The translations under genes were made by a program, and so were the position numbers. Below the pieces are notes generated by a model. The model did no database searches. It saw only the letters and a program-made list of their open reading frames with translations, and had not been told where the DNA came from. From Erysipelotrichaceae bacterium (lineage in GTDB: Bacteria; Bacillota_I; Bacilli_A; Erysipelotrichales; Erysipelotrichaceae), in assembly GCA_012523895.1 (NCBI GenBank), contig JAAYSZ010000010.1:21130-85129 (forward strand): a DNA stretch of 64,000 bases, read 5' to 3'. Positions 18,432 to 28,029 of this stretch are shown in pieces. Numbering within the stretch: position 1 is the first letter of the stretch; each line of letters begins with the position of its first letter.

Positions 18432-18459
18432 TTTACGAAAATAAATTTTGTGATATTAT
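18432..18459 (+). promoter_or_regulatory. Promoter of the RpiR-family regulator
   Basis: TTTACG (18432-18437), a 16-nt spacer and TATTAT (18454-18459) with the extended -10 TGA at 18451-18453. A short inverted repeat AGAAAG-GG-CTTTCT at 18471-18484, just past the predicted start, is a candidate autoregulatory site. Confidence 0.5.
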
Positions 18460-18509
18460 TAATATATTAAAGAAAGGGCTTTCTATTTTTATATTAACAT
18501 TAAAAGACA

Positions 18510-19367
18510 ATGAATAGACAATCAATTAAAATTAAAATTAAATCTATCTATAGAGATCTTAGCAAAAAAGAAAGTATTATCGCTGATTATATTTTAAAAA
18601 ACCCTAAAACTGTATCTAGAATGACTATTAATCAAATTTCTTCTACATTGGGGTTTGCTGACTCTACAGTATTTCAATTTACAAAAAAATTAGGATATAA
18701 AGGTTTTCGTGATTTTCGTAATGATTTATTAACTGAAGAATTTGATCCAGAAATATCTGTACATGAAAAAATCAAAAAAGAAGATAGTCCATTAGTAATG
18801 GCTCAAAAAGTTTTTGAATCAACAATAACATCATTACAAAATACATTTTCTTTATTAGAATTAGAAAAACTAGAAAAAGCTACTAATATTATCCTTAAAT
18901 CTAGTAAGTTATCATTTTTTGGTGTTGGAGGATCTAATGTTGTTTGCTATGATGCATATCATAAATTTTTAAGATCTCCTATTCCATGTAATTTTTCAAT
19001 AGACTATCATATTCAACTTATGAATGCATCCTTATTAACAAAAGATGATTGTGCTTTTATTATTACTCATACTGGTTTAACAAAAGAAACAAAAAACTTA
19101 GCAGAAATAATTAAAAATAAAGGTGCTAAGTTAATAGTTCTTACTAGTTATCCATTAAGTGACCTTGCAAAAATTGCAGACCTTGTTTTTGTATCAGTAT
19201 CAGAAGAAACAGGATATCGCTCTGAATCTTTAGCAAGCAGAATTGCACAATTAGCAATAATAGATTCATTATTTGCAATAATTATGTTTAACGATGAAAA
19301 GAAAACAGCCGCTAGGCTTCGTCAAATTCGTGGTGTAATAACACCTACAAAAGATGAAGTAAATTAA
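18510..19367 (+). CDS. MurR/RpiR-family transcriptional regulator
   Basis: The 285 residues have the RpiR layout: an N-terminal helix-turn-helix (LSKKESIIADYILKNPKTVSRMTINQISSTLGFADSTVFQFTKKLGYKGFRDFR, about 14-70) and a C-terminal SIS sugar-phosphate-binding domain (about 105-270; FFGVGGSNVV, IITHTGLTKET, VLTSYPLSDLAK). It probably senses a sugar acid phosphate and controls the divergent PTS/uxuA operon. The ATG at 18510 has no strong Shine-Dalgarno sequence. Its stop overlaps the convergent azlD gene by 4 nt. Confidence 0.9.
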   Translation: MNRQSIKIKIKSIYRDLSKKESIIADYILKNPKTVSRMTINQISSTLGFADSTVFQFTKKLGYKGFRDFRNDLLTEEFDPEISVHEKIKKEDSPLVMAQKVFESTITSLQNTFSLLELEKLEKATNIILKSSKLSFFGVGGSNVVCYDAYHKFLRSPIPCNFSIDYHIQLMNASLLTKDDCAFIITHTGLTKETKNLAEIIKNKGAKLIVLTSYPLSDLAKIADLVFVSVSEETGYRSESLASRIAQLAIIDSLFAIIMFNDEKKTAARLRQIRGVITPTKDEVN

Positions 19368-19666
19368 ATAAATAATTCAATTATAAATACAACAATAGAA
19401 CAAGATATTGCAACTTTAAATAAGCTACCATCAAACCAAGCTATAAACAAACCTAATACAAATGCAGAAACTCCAGCAACAAGACTATTTGTTGCATACA
19501 TCATTGTAGGAAAGGTCATTATAGATAAAGTTACATATGGTACATAATATAAGAAAGATTGTATAATCTTGTTTTTTATTTTCTTTCTCATTATTGTTAA
19601 AGGTAAAACTCTAATAATATAAGTCACAATAAACATAATAAAAATATATACATATGCATTATTCAT
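19364..19666 (-). CDS. azlD: AzlD-family branched-chain amino acid exporter subunit
   Basis: About 100 residues with four hydrophobic segments and the AzlD signature TYIIRVLPLTIMRKKI near residue 20. With AzlC it forms an exporter for branched-chain amino acids or analogues. The ATG at 19666, preceded by GGTGAT, is chosen over one four codons upstream; it overlaps the azlC stop by 8 nt, so the two are coupled. Confidence 0.85.
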   Translation of the reverse strand: MNNAYVYIFIMFIVTYIIRVLPLTIMRKKIKNKIIQSFLYYVPYVTLSIMTFPTMMYATNSLVAGVSAFVLGLFIAWFDGSLFKVAISCSIVVFIIELFI

Positions 19667-20375
19667 AATTATCACCATTTTCTACTGGAAAAATAATTGC
19701 AGCTAATAGTGATAATACAATTGTAAGTACTATTGTTTTTGTACCACTATTCATAAAATTAAATAAAGATATATAGTTCGATAAAAAACTTAGTATAAAA
19801 CTAACTATAACAACTAATCTTATTATTTTATTTGTTTTACTTGCTGGAATAATAACAGCTAAAAACATTCCATATAAAGCAACACTAAGTGCACTTACAA
19901 CTCTATCTGGTAATATATTACCCGCAATAACTCCTAACATAGTTCCTAAAGCCCATCCAGGACTTGCAACACTAAAAGCCCCATATGAATAATATGGATT
20001 TAAATAGCCCTGTCTTAAAATTGCTATTCCAAATAATTCATCTGTAATACTTGAAAATCCTAATAATAATCTATGAACTAAAGATGTTTTTGGATTTAAT
20101 CTTTGACTTAATGCAAAACTCATTAATAAATATCTAGCATTTGCGATTGCTGTAACTAAAGCCATTTCTAAATAAGTACCGCCTGCACTAATTAATGTAT
20201 AGCCTGCATATTGACCAGCAGAAGCATTACATAACATACTAGATATAGTGGCTTGAAAAGCTGTTAATCCAGCATTTCTAGCTGCTATTCCTAAAGAAAA
20301 TGCAACCGCAAAATATCCTAAACCAATAGGTATACCATCTTTCATTCCTTCTTTAAATACACTTATCTTACTCAT
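19659..20375 (-). CDS. azlC: AzlC-family branched-chain amino acid exporter subunit
   Basis: The 238-residue membrane protein matches AzlC: FKEGMKDGIPIGLGYFAVAFSLGIAARNAGLT near the start, CNASAGQYAGYTLI and LLGFSSITDELFGIA in the middle, and about six helices. It exports branched-chain amino acids with AzlD. No Shine-Dalgarno site precedes the ATG; instead TATAAT lies at 20384-20389, about 9 nt upstream, raising the possibility of a leaderless transcript. It begins just after the terminator of the ribosomal operon. Confidence 0.9.
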   Translation of the reverse strand: MSKISVFKEGMKDGIPIGLGYFAVAFSLGIAARNAGLTAFQATISSMLCNASAGQYAGYTLISAGGTYLEMALVTAIANARYLLMSFALSQRLNPKTSLVHRLLLGFSSITDELFGIAILRQGYLNPYYSYGAFSVASPGWALGTMLGVIAGNILPDRVVSALSVALYGMFLAVIIPASKTNKIIRLVVIVSFILSFLSNYISLFNFMNSGTKTIVLTIVLSLLAAIIFPVENGDNYE

Positions 20376-20393
20376 AATTAACTATTATATGAT

Positions 20394-20434
20394 AAAAAAA
20401 CCATTATTTCACTTATTTGTGATTTAATGGTTTT
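20394..20434 (-). terminator. Terminator of the S10-spc-alpha operon
   Basis: Arms AAAACCATTA (20397-20406) and TAATGGTTTT (20425-20434), with extra pairing inside (AATCAC with GTGAAA), are followed by T residues on the minus strand right after the rplQ stop. Confidence 0.85.
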
Positions 20435-20439
20435 ATTTT

Positions 20440-20802
20440 TTATACTAATTCAATATAAGCCATTGGTGCTCCATCTCCACGACGTACACCAGTTTTTACA
20501 ATTCTTGTATATCCACCATTACGGTCTTTATACTTTGGTCCTAATTCATCAAACAGTATTTGTAAAGCTGTTTGTCCAGTTTCTTTATTTGCAACAACGT
20601 CTCTAACATAACTAGCAGCTTGTCTTCTTGCATGAAGATCACCACGTTTTGCTAGAGTGATTAATTTATCAACTACGCTACGCATATCTTTAGCTTTCAT
20701 TTCAGTTGTTTCAACTTTTCCATGTATTATAACCGAAGTAGCTAAATTTCTTAACATAGCTTTACGATGATCAGATGTGCGACCAAATTTACGATTCCAC
20801 AT
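20440..20802 (-). CDS. rplQ: 50S ribosomal protein L17
   Basis: The 120 residues start [25 protein letters not shown], the invariant L17 N-terminus, and end in the usual [26 protein letters not shown]17 sits near the peptide exit tunnel of the large subunit. It is the last gene of the operon, 11 nt after rpoA and before a strong terminator. Normal length; no oddities. Confidence 0.99.
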   Translation of the reverse strand: MWNRKFGRTSDHRKAMLRNLATSVIIHGKVETTEMKAKDMRSVVDKLITLAKRGDLHARRQAASYVRDVVANKETGQTALQILFDELGPKYKDRNGGYTRIVKTGVRRGDGAPMAYIELV

Positions 20803-20813
20803 ATACTTTCCTC

Positions 20814-21773
20814 CTACTCAAATGTCTTGAAACTAAGTCCAAGTTCATAAATCTTATCCTTAACTTCTTTAAGTGATTTCTTACCAAGATTTCTAACTCT
20901 CATCATTTCTTCTTCTGTCTTTTGAGTTAATTCTTCAACAGTTTGAATACCAGCTCTCTTTAAGCAATTATAAGAACGAACTGATAAATCTAAATCTTCA
21001 ATCATCATTAATTGAGTCTTAGTTACAACTTCGTTTTTATTTTCCTTAATAGATGATTCCATCTCCATAACTGATTCATGGACAGATGTTAATAATTCTA
21101 AATGATCAATCAAGATTTTAGAAGCTAAAGCTAATGACTTTTGAGGAGTAATCGAACCATTTGTTGAAATCTCCATAGTCAATTTATCATAATTTGCATC
21201 TTGACCAACACGAGTAGGATCTACATGATATCCAACTCTTTCAGTTGGGGTATAAATTGAATCTGTATAAATAGTACCAATTCCTTGAGAACTAGATTGA
21301 TTTAACATCTTGTTATCATCAGCACTCACATATCCACGGCCATTTTTAGCCTTCATATCCATTTCAAGAGTAGCTCCTGTTTCAAGATTAGCTATAACTA
21401 AATCTTTATTTAAAATTTCAACTCCTGCAGGACAAATAATATCCCCAGCAGTTACTACTGTTGGACCCTTTGCAGAAATGCGAAGATTATAAACCTCTTC
21501 ATCGTCAATCTTCATAACCAGATCCTTGATATTAAGGATGATCATGGTTACATCCTCTTTCACGCCAGGAATAGTTGTAAATTCATGATAAACTCCATCT
21601 ATCTTAATTGAATATACAGCTGCACCAGGTAAAGATGATAGTAATACACGTCTTAATGCATTACCTAAAGTTGTACCAAAACCTCTTTCTAAAGGTTCAA
21701 TAACAAACTTACCATAGTTATCTGATTCAACATATTCTTGGACTTCAAAATTGGCGCGTTCAAACTTTTCCAT
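20814..21773 (-). CDS. rpoA: DNA-directed RNA polymerase alpha subunit
   Basis: The 319 residues include the N-terminal dimerisation domain ([31 protein letters not shown], about 23-53) and the C-terminal domain that contacts UP elements and activators ([22 protein letters not shown] and [15 protein letters not shown], about 255-305). Alpha nucleates polymerase assembly. It lies between rpsK and rplQ, the standard alpha-operon order. Confidence 0.99.
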   Translation of the reverse strand: MEKFERANFEVQEYVESDNYGKFVIEPLERGFGTTLGNALRRVLLSSLPGAAVYSIKIDGVYHEFTTIPGVKEDVTMIILNIKDLVMKIDDEEVYNLRISAKGPTVVTAGDIICPAGVEILNKDLVIANLETGATLEMDMKAKNGRGYVSADDNKMLNQSSSQGIGTIYTDSIYTPTERVGYHVDPTRVGQDANYDKLTMEISTNGSITPQKSLALASKILIDHLELLTSVHESVMEMESSIKENKNEVVTKTQLMMIEDLDLSVRSYNCLKRAGIQTVEELTQKTEEEMMRVRNLGKKSLKEVKDKIYELGLSFKTFE

Positions 21774-21796
21774 GTAACTAATCCCTCCTTATTTAA

Positions 21797-22189
21797 TTAT
21801 CCACGTGGACGCTTTGGTGGACGGCATCCATTATGTGGAATAGGTGTAACATCATTAATTACTGTTATATTTAAACCTGCAGTTTGTAATGATCTAACCG
21901 CAGACTCACGTCCAGGTCCAGGTCCTTTAACACTAACTTCTACTGATTTCATACCATGTTCAATAGCTGCTTTTGCTGCAGCTTCTGCAGCCATTTGAGC
22001 CGCAAATGGTGTTGATTTTCTTGAACCTTTATATCCAAGTGCTCCAGCACTTGACCACGCAACAACATTACCAGCTTCATCTGAGATTGTTACGATAGTA
22101 TTATTAAATGTTGAATGAATATGAGCACAACCTTTGGCTATATTCTTCTTTATTTTTCTTCTACGAGAAGTTCTTCTTGCCTTTGCCAT
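21797..22189 (-). CDS. rpsK: 30S ribosomal protein S11
   Basis: The 130 residues contain the S11 signatures [16 protein letters not shown] (about 22-37), [16 protein letters not shown] and the C-terminal [18 protein letters not shown]11 forms part of the small-subunit platform near the mRNA exit. It is positioned between rpsM and rpoA. Confidence 0.99.
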   Translation of the reverse strand: MAKARRTSRRRKIKKNIAKGCAHIHSTFNNTIVTISDEAGNVVAWSSAGALGYKGSRKSTPFAAQMAAEAAAKAAIEHGMKSVEVSVKGPGPGRESAVRSLQTAGLNITVINDVTPIPHNGCRPPKRPRG

Positions 22190-22205
22190 AATTTCCTCCT
22201 ATCGC

Positions 22206-22571
22206 TTATTTCTTCTTATTAGCTACAGTACGACGTGGTCCCTTACGTGTACGTGCATTAGTTTTTGTACGTTGACCACGAACTGGTAAGCCTCTACGAT
22301 GACGGATACCTCTATAGCAACCAATTTCCATCAAACGCTTAACATTTAAAGTGTTTTCTCTACGAAGGTCACCTTCAACCTTAATTTTATCAACTTCTTG
22401 ACGAATCGCTGTTTCTTGTTCGTCAGTTAAATCTTTAACACGAATATTTTCATCAATCTTGCAAGCCGCAAGAATTTTCTTCGATGTTGTCATTCCAATT
22501 CCATAGATATAAGTAAGTGAAACAACCACTCTTTTATTTCTTGGAATATCAACTCCAGCTATACGAGCCAT
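22206..22571 (-). CDS. rpsM: 30S ribosomal protein S13
   Basis: The 121 residues start [26 protein letters not shown] and close with [29 protein letters not shown], as in all bacterial S13 proteins. S13 lies in the small-subunit head and contacts the P-site tRNA. It follows rpmJ by 19 nt. Confidence 0.99.
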   Translation of the reverse strand: MARIAGVDIPRNKRVVVSLTYIYGIGMTTSKKILAACKIDENIRVKDLTDEQETAIRQEVDKIKVEGDLRRENTLNVKRLMEIGCYRGIRHRRGLPVRGQRTKTNARTRKGPRRTVANKKK

Positions 22572-22590
22572 ATCTTATAATTTCCTCCTA

Positions 22591-22704
22591 TTACCCTTGT
22601 CTTTGTTTGTGTTTTGGATTTTCACAAATAACCATGACTCTGCCATGTCTTTTAATAATACGGCATTTGTCACAGATAGGTTTAACTGATGGTCTAACTT
22701 TCAT
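22591..22704 (-). CDS. rpmJ: 50S ribosomal protein L36
   Basis: This 37-residue gene runs from the ATG at 22702-22704 to a TAA at 22591-22593. The protein starts [20 protein letters not shown] and has the zinc ligands Cys-X2-Cys, a third Cys and a His (CDKC...CENPKH), so it is the zinc-binding (C+) form. GGGAGGT is the ribosome binding site. Order infA-rpmJ-rpsM is standard. Confidence 0.97.
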   Translation of the reverse strand: MKVRPSVKPICDKCRIIKRHGRVMVICENPKHKQRQG

Positions 22705-22721
22705 GTGTTTTACCTCCCACA

Positions 22722-22940
22722 CTATTTATGTCTATAAGTTATACGCCCACGTGATAAATCGTAAGGAGAAATCTCTACAGTAACTCTGTCTCCCGGTAAA
22801 ATGCGAATGTAATTCATACGGATTTTACCAGCCACGTGTGCAAGAATTACGTGATCATTAGCGAGTTTCACCCTAAATTTTGCATTAGGTAGTGTTTCTT
22901 CAACGATACCTTCTATTTCAATAACATCTTGTTTCGCCAT
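22722..22940 (-). CDS. infA: Translation initiation factor IF-1
   Basis: The 72 residues form one OB-fold ([20 protein letters not shown]...[40 protein letters not shown]), the standard IF-1 length and sequence. IF-1 occupies the ribosomal A site during initiation. It follows adk directly; the usual map gene between adk and infA is absent. Confidence 0.99.
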   Translation of the reverse strand: MAKQDVIEIEGIVEETLPNAKFRVKLANDHVILAHVAGKIRMNYIRILPGDRVTVEISPYDLSRGRITYRHK

Positions 22941-22971
22941 GTATTACCTCCTTATTAATAATCCAGCAATT

Positions 22972-23002
22972 AGTATCAAGATGGAAATTCCATCTTGATA
23001 CT
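22972..23002 (-). other. Perfect 15-bp hairpin between adk and infA
   Basis: Arms AGTATCAAGATGGAA (22972-22986) and TTCCATCTTGATACT (22988-23002) flank a single base. No T run follows on either strand. It lies in the 72-nt gap between the two genes, inside the long ribosomal operon. Confidence 0.7.
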
Positions 23003-23012
23003 CCCATACGAT

Positions 23013-23663
23013 TTATTTAACCGTATCAATTGCCTGTTTAATATCTAACCAAACTTCATCTGCAGATTTTGCAGCTTCAATGTCTTTTACCAATCCTTTT
23101 TCACGATAGTAATCAAGAACTGGTTCAGTATTTTTTGCATGTTCTGATAATCTTACTTGTAATTGTTCTAAAGTATCATCAGGTCTTTGTATTGTTGGAT
23201 TACCGCAAACATCACAAATACCTTCTACTTTACTAGGTGCATTCTTAATGTGATAGATTGCACCACAATTCTTACAAATTCTTCTACCTGTAATTCTTCC
23301 AGCTAAAGTATCTACATCAACCTTAAGGTTAATAACAATCTCAACTGGTTTTTCTATGGATTTAGTAATTTCATCAAAAGCTTTTGCTTGAACAAGAGTT
23401 CTAGGAAATCCATCCATTAAAAACCCTTCTTTAACATCATCTCTTAACAATCTTTCTTTAACCATAGCGTTAATCAAATCATCAGGTACAAGTCTTCCTG
23501 CTTCCATATAGTCTTTTGCTTGTTGGCCTAGTTCAGTGTTTTCTTTAACATTTTCCCTAAGCATGTCACCAGTTGAAATATGGGCAACTAAGAATTCTTC
23601 AACGATCTTTTTAGCCGCTGTTCCCTTACCGCTACCAGCTGGTCCCATAATCAATATATTCAT
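23013..23663 (-). CDS. adk: Adenylate kinase, zinc-binding long form
   Basis: Adk interconverts AMP, ADP and ATP. The 216 residues show the P-loop GPAGSGKGT (7-15), the AMP site STGDMLRE and MDGFPRT (about 85), and a LID zinc site of four cysteines (CKNCG...CDVCG, about 130-153), the Gram-positive type. It is placed between secY and infA as in Bacilli. Confidence 0.98.
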   Translation of the reverse strand: MNILIMGPAGSGKGTAAKKIVEEFLVAHISTGDMLRENVKENTELGQQAKDYMEAGRLVPDDLINAMVKERLLRDDVKEGFLMDGFPRTLVQAKAFDEITKSIEKPVEIVINLKVDVDTLAGRITGRRICKNCGAIYHIKNAPSKVEGICDVCGNPTIQRPDDTLEQLQVRLSEHAKNTEPVLDYYREKGLVKDIEAAKSADEVWLDIKQAIDTVK

Positions 23664-23673
23664 ACAATCCCTC

Positions 23674-24957
23674 CTATTTTAGGAAGCCGTGATATTGCTT
23701 TTGAGTCAACTGACCTTTTAGTTGGCTAGTAGTCTCCATAGCAACACCGACTACGATGATAATACCAGTGCCACCAATGGAAATTGATGAAGGAAGGTTG
23801 GTAAACATAGGAAGTACATAAGGAAGGAGTGCTACTAATAATAAACTTAGTGCTCCAAGTACTGTAATTCTATTAAGTACTTTCTTAATATATTCCTTTG
23901 TTTCATTGCCAGGTCTAATCCCTGGGATGTATGCGCCTGATTTACCTAAATTTTCAGCTACCTTATCAGGATCAACCTGTAAGTTAGTATAGAAAAAGGT
24001 AAATAGGACTATTAATACAGCATAAATGCTCAATCCAATAGGTTTACTTAAACTTAAGAAATTAGATAATTTTTGATATTTATCATAATCCACAAAGCTT
24101 AATACTATTTGAGGAGCCATCATAATTGACTGTGAAAAAATTACAGGAATTACTGATGCTGAATTAATTTTTAATGGTAAAAAAGTAATATCTCTTTTAC
24201 CTCTACCCAATGAACTAGAAGTATATTGGATAGGAATTTTTCGTGTTGCAGTTTGCATAATAACTACAAACACAATAATTACTACATACATAATTAAATA
24301 CAATACAAATTGAATAATACCGTTGAACATTGCTGTTTGGTTAGATGTATCAACCAATACTGAATATGTTTGTCTAAATTGTGCTGGTAAGTTAGAGACG
24401 ATACCCGCAAAGATAATAATTGAAATACCATTTCCTATACCAAATGATGAAATTCTATCACCAATCCACAATAAGAACATTGTACCCGCAGTAATTACAA
24501 CTGCAGTATATAAATATGTTGAAATAGCACTTTTAGTTAAGATGCCATAACTAACATCAAAACTATAGACTATTGTTGTTGCTTGAACAAACGCAAGTAC
24601 TGCCCCAAGATATCTTGTAATCTTATCTATCTTAAGACGTCCAGTTTGACCAGACTTAGATAATTCAGTTAAATACGGAATAACATCCATACTTAATAAT
24701 TGAATAATAATTGAACCTGTAATGTAAGGACCTACTCCTAATGCAAAGATTGATAATCTTTCAAGAGCTCCTCCACCTAGTAAGTTCATAATATTCATAA
24801 TTGAATTATCCGCAATACTAGCCGCAAGTTTATTGGAATCGACTCCTGGGACTGGAATCGCTGATCCAAGACGATATACAAACAACATTGCCAGCGTAAA
24901 GAGAATCTTTTTTCTTATTTCTTTATTTTTAAACATGCTGACATAAGTTTGCAACAT
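23674..24957 (-). CDS. secY: Preprotein translocase subunit SecY
   Basis: SecY is the channel of the Sec translocon. The 427 residues have ten hydrophobic segments and signatures VYRLGSAIPVPGVD (about 27-40), GVGPYITGSIIIQLL, SGQTGRLKIDKITRYLGA and IPGIRPGNETKEYI. The final segment ends KQYHGFLK. It starts 1 nt before the rplO stop region, in the normal rplO-secY-adk order. Confidence 0.98.
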   Translation of the reverse strand: MLQTYVSMFKNKEIRKKILFTLAMLFVYRLGSAIPVPGVDSNKLAASIADNSIMNIMNLLGGGALERLSIFALGVGPYITGSIIIQLLSMDVIPYLTELSKSGQTGRLKIDKITRYLGAVLAFVQATTIVYSFDVSYGILTKSAISTYLYTAVVITAGTMFLLWIGDRISSFGIGNGISIIIFAGIVSNLPAQFRQTYSVLVDTSNQTAMFNGIIQFVLYLIMYVVIIVFVVIMQTATRKIPIQYTSSSLGRGKRDITFLPLKINSASVIPVIFSQSIMMAPQIVLSFVDYDKYQKLSNFLSLSKPIGLSIYAVLIVLFTFFYTNLQVDPDKVAENLGKSGAYIPGIRPGNETKEYIKKVLNRITVLGALSLLLVALLPYVLPMFTNLPSSISIGGTGIIIVVGVAMETTSQLKGQLTQKQYHGFLK

Positions 24958-24958
24958 A

Positions 24959-25399
24959 CTAGATAACCTCTACTTTTCCGCCTGCTTTTTCAATTGCAGT
25001 TATTGCTGATTTTGAGAATTTATTAGCTCTAACAGTAAGTTTTTTGCTAAGTTCTCCTTGCCCCAAAATTTTAACACCGTCAAGTCCTTTTTTCAAAAGA
25101 CCAACAGATTTTAATGCTTCAAAATCTACAACTACATCGTCTTCAAATACATTTAAGTTTTTAACATTTACAATCGCATACTCTTTACGAGTATAGTTAG
25201 TAAATCCACGCTTTGGGATTCTTTTAAATAAAGGAGTTTGTCCACCTTCGAATCCTAAAGCAACTCCACCACCTGAGCGTGAGTTTTGTCCTTTATGACC
25301 TTTTCCAGATGTTTTACCTAATCCAGATCCATGACCACGGCCAACACGTTTTCTAGTTTTACGTGCGCCATCTAGATATTTCATTTCATGTAATTTCAT
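24959..25399 (-). CDS. rplO: 50S ribosomal protein L15
   Basis: The 146 residues have the glycine- and arginine-rich N-terminus ([31 protein letters not shown]) and the conserved [19 protein letters not shown]15 helps assemble the central protuberance side of the large subunit. Only 12 nt separate it from rpsE; rpmD, which usually lies here, is missing. Confidence 0.99.
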   Translation of the reverse strand: MKLHEMKYLDGARKTRKRVGRGHGSGLGKTSGKGHKGQNSRSGGGVALGFEGGQTPLFKRIPKRGFTNYTRKEYAIVNVKNLNVFEDDVVVDFEALKSVGLLKKGLDGVKILGQGELSKKLTVRANKFSKSAITAIEKAGGKVEVI

Positions 25400-25411
25400 T
25401 AGGCTACCTCC

Positions 25412-25927
25412 TTATCTAATTTCGTGAACTTTCTTTTCACGCAATTTAGCTACGCTATTTACTGTTTTTAAACTTTGTAATCCATTCATAGTCGCATGAA
25501 CCATGTTTATTGGAGTTCTAGATCCAATACATTTTGTAAGGATATCTGTAATTCCTGCAAGTTCTAATACCGCTCTTATTGCACCACCTGCAATAACTCC
25601 AGTACCTTCACTAGCAGGTTTTAAGAATACTTCTCCTGCTCCATAAACACCAGTTACTTCATGAGGAATAGTTTTTCCTTGATTAACTAAATTAAGTCTT
25701 ACAACGTTTTTCTTTGCTTCTTCAATACCTTTTTTAATTGCATCAGGTACTTCGTTAGCTTTACCTAAACCGTAGCCTACACGACCTTTACGATCTCCTA
25801 CAACAACTAAGGCAGAAAAACGTATACGGCGTCCACCTTTAACGGTTTTACTAACTCTATTTATTTCGACAACACGTTCTTCAAATTCTTTTTCTACACG
25901 TGGTCTTCTTCTTGGTCTACGTTCCAT
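25412..25927 (-). CDS. rpsE: 30S ribosomal protein S5
   Basis: The 171 residues contain the double-stranded RNA-binding S5 domain ([30 protein letters not shown], about 16-45) and the C-terminal [15 protein letters not shown] segment [33 protein letters not shown]5 supports decoding accuracy. It carries a short arginine-rich N-terminal extension ([10 protein letters not shown]). Confidence 0.99.
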   Translation of the reverse strand: MERRPRRRPRVEKEFEERVVEINRVSKTVKGGRRIRFSALVVVGDRKGRVGYGLGKANEVPDAIKKGIEEAKKNVVRLNLVNQGKTIPHEVTGVYGAGEVFLKPASEGTGVIAGGAIRAVLELAGITDILTKCIGSRTPINMVHATMNGLQSLKTVNSVAKLREKKVHEIR

Positions 25928-25941
25928 TTCGTTCTCCTTCC

Positions 25942-26298
25942 TTAAAATTTCAATCCAGCTTCGCGTGCTGCTTCCGCTAAAGCTTTTACTCTACCATGGT
26001 ATACATATCCACCACGGTCGAATCTTACTTTTTCTATGTTTTTTGCAATACAACGGTTAGCAATTTCTGTACCAACCTTCTTAGCAGCTTCTATATTTCC
26101 TCCATGATCTAGTTTTAAATCAACGCTAGAGCATGAAGCTAATGTATTTCCATTAACATCGTCAATTACTTGAGCATGTATATGGCTGTTTGAACGAAAT
26201 ACGTTAAGTCTAGGACACTCTGGAGTACCACTGACTTTTTTTCTAACACGCGCATGACGACGTTGTCTTTCAGCATTTTTATTAGTTTTCTTAAGCAT
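25942..26298 (-). CDS. rplR: 50S ribosomal protein L18
   Basis: The 118 residues show [35 protein letters not shown] and the end [28 protein letters not shown], both typical of L18, which binds 5S rRNA. Position between rplF and rpsE is standard. Confidence 0.99.
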   Translation of the reverse strand: MLKKTNKNAERQRRHARVRKKVSGTPECPRLNVFRSNSHIHAQVIDDVNGNTLASCSSVDLKLDHGGNIEAAKKVGTEIANRCIAKNIEKVRFDRGGYVYHGRVKALAEAAREAGLKF

Positions 26299-26313
26299 AG
26301 TTGTTCTCCTTTC

Positions 26314-26859
26314 CTAACCCTTAACTGCCGATTTTCCTTCTTTACGGCGTACTTGTTCACCTTTATATCTGATACCTTTTCCTTTATAAGGTTCTGGTTT
26401 TCTATGATTTCTAACATTAGCAGCAAATTCACCAACTAATTGTTTGTCAATACCACTAACTGTAATTGATGTTGGATTTGGACAAGTAACAGTTAAACCT
26501 TCAGTAATTGGTACCACAATACTATGTGAATAACCAATATTTAAGTTTAAATTATTTCCTGCAACATTTGCTCTAAATCCTATACCAATTATTTCTAGTT
26601 CTTTAACAAATTCTTTTTCACAACCTTCAATCATATTGTAAATTAATGATCTAGTTGTTCCATGAAGTTGCTTAGTGTGTTTTTCATCATTTGGACGAAC
26701 CACTGTTAAAGTACCATCTTCAATTTTAATTTCCATCAGAGGACTGAACTGACGAGTTAAAGTCCCCTTAGGTCCTTTTACCGTCACCTCATTACCCTCA
26801 GATATCTTTACTTCAACACCTTCAGGAATGGTAATCGCCTTATTTCCGATACGTGACAT
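26314..26859 (-). CDS. rplF: 50S ribosomal protein L6
   Basis: The 181 residues start SRIGNKAITIPEGVEV and end with the L6 signature EPYKGKGIRYKGEQVRRKEGKSAVKG. L6 binds 23S rRNA near the factor-binding site. Two duplicated domains and normal length. Confidence 0.99.
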   Translation of the reverse strand: MSRIGNKAITIPEGVEVKISEGNEVTVKGPKGTLTRQFSPLMEIKIEDGTLTVVRPNDEKHTKQLHGTTRSLIYNMIEGCEKEFVKELEIIGIGFRANVAGNNLNLNIGYSHSIVVPITEGLTVTCPNPTSITVSGIDKQLVGEFAANVRNHRKPEPYKGKGIRYKGEQVRRKEGKSAVKG

Positions 26860-26874
26860 TATATTTTTCCTTTC

Positions 26875-27276
26875 TTACCATACATAAGCGACAACTTCGC
26901 CACCTGTATGTTTAGCTCTTGCTTCTTTATCAGTCATCATACCAGCCGAAGTTGATATGATTGCGATGCCTAAACCATTTAATACTCTTGGTAATGCATC
27001 ATGTTTTGTATACACTCGTAAGCCCGGTTTAGAAATTCTCTTAATACCACTGATGATTTTTTCATCATTTGGACCATATTTAAGTGTAACTGTAATCTTT
27101 TTATCTGCGGCTTTTTCACCTGACACAGAATAATTAATGATATAGCCCTCTTCCTTTAGAATTCTTGCAATCTCTACTTTTGTTTTAGAAGCAGGAATAT
27201 CTACAGTCTCTTGATGAGCTTGAACACCATTTCTAATTCTAGTAAGCATATCCGCAATTGGATCAGTCATATTCAT
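26875..27276 (-). CDS. rpsH: 30S ribosomal protein S8
   Basis: The 133 residues start [13 protein letters not shown] and end [36 protein letters not shown], the S8 hallmarks. S8 binds the central domain of 16S rRNA and in several bacteria represses the spc operon. The ATG at 27276 has AGGAGG 8 nt upstream; a second ATG two codons later is possible. Confidence 0.99.
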   Translation of the reverse strand: MNMTDPIADMLTRIRNGVQAHQETVDIPASKTKVEIARILKEEGYIINYSVSGEKAADKKITVTLKYGPNDEKIISGIKRISKPGLRVYTKHDALPRVLNGLGIAIISTSAGMMTDKEARAKHTGGEVVAYVW

Positions 27277-27289
27277 TTCATAAACCTCC

Positions 27290-27475
27290 TTACCAGCTAG
27301 CCTTCTTCACTCCAGGGATTTGGCCTTTATATGCCAATTCTCTAAAGCAAATTCTGCATAATTTGTATTTTCTCAATACTGAGTGTGGACGCCCACAACG
27401 TTCACATCTAGTGTAATTTCTAGTACTGAACTTTTGAGGACGTTGTTGTTTTACTCTTAATGATTTCTTAGCCAT
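27290..27475 (-). CDS. rpsN: 30S ribosomal protein S14, zinc type
   Basis: The 61-residue protein is the short form with four cysteine ligands ([25 protein letters not shown]). This C+ type is usual in Gram-positive bacteria. It lies between rplE and rpsH as expected. Confidence 0.99.
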   Translation of the reverse strand: MAKKSLRVKQQRPQKFSTRNYTRCERCGRPHSVLRKYKLCRICFRELAYKGQIPGVKKASW

Positions 27476-27486
27476 ACTTAGTCCTC

Positions 27487-28026
27487 CTATTTAGCAAACG
27501 GCATACCTAGTTCACCTAGTAATGCTCTTGCTTCATCATTAGTTTTCGCACTAGTTACAATAACAATATCCATTCCACGAATTTTATTTACTTTATCAAA
27601 GTCAACTTCAGGGAAAATTAGTTGTTCTTTAACACCTAACGTATAGTTTCCTCTACCATCAAATGCTGTTTTACTAACTCCTCTAAAGTCTCTAACTCTT
27701 GGAAGTGCAATATTGAATAATTTGTCTAAGAATTCATACATTCTTTCACCACGTAATGTTACTTTACAACCAATTGCCATACCATCACGTAATTTGAAGT
27801 TTGCGATTGATTTCTTAGCTTTAGTAATAACTGGTTTTTGTCCAGAAATCACTTCTAATTCTGCAACTGCATTTTCTAATAATTTAGGATTTGAAATTGC
27901 ATCTCCAACTCCCATATTAATTACAACTTTTTCCAGTCTTGGACATTCCATTACTGAAGAATAATCGAATTTTTCAATCAAAGCAGGAATAACAGTTGTA
28001 GTATATTTTTCTTTTAATCTATTCAT
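27487..28026 (-). CDS. rplE: 50S ribosomal protein L5
   Basis: The 179 residues contain [15 protein letters not shown] (about 29-43), [23 protein letters not shown] and [21 protein letters not shown], diagnostic for L5, which binds 5S rRNA and contacts the P-site tRNA. Length is normal. Confidence 0.99.
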   Translation of the reverse strand: MNRLKEKYTTTVIPALIEKFDYSSVMECPRLEKVVINMGVGDAISNPKLLENAVAELEVISGQKPVITKAKKSIANFKLRDGMAIGCKVTLRGERMYEFLDKLFNIALPRVRDFRGVSKTAFDGRGNYTLGVKEQLIFPEVDFDKVNKIRGMDIVIVTSAKTNDEARALLGELGMPFAK

Positions 28027-28029
28027 ATG

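Noticed and set aside
22517..22783. Plus-strand frame over rpmJ and infA
   Set aside because: It lies opposite the real short rpmJ gene and the end of infA and has no protein family features.
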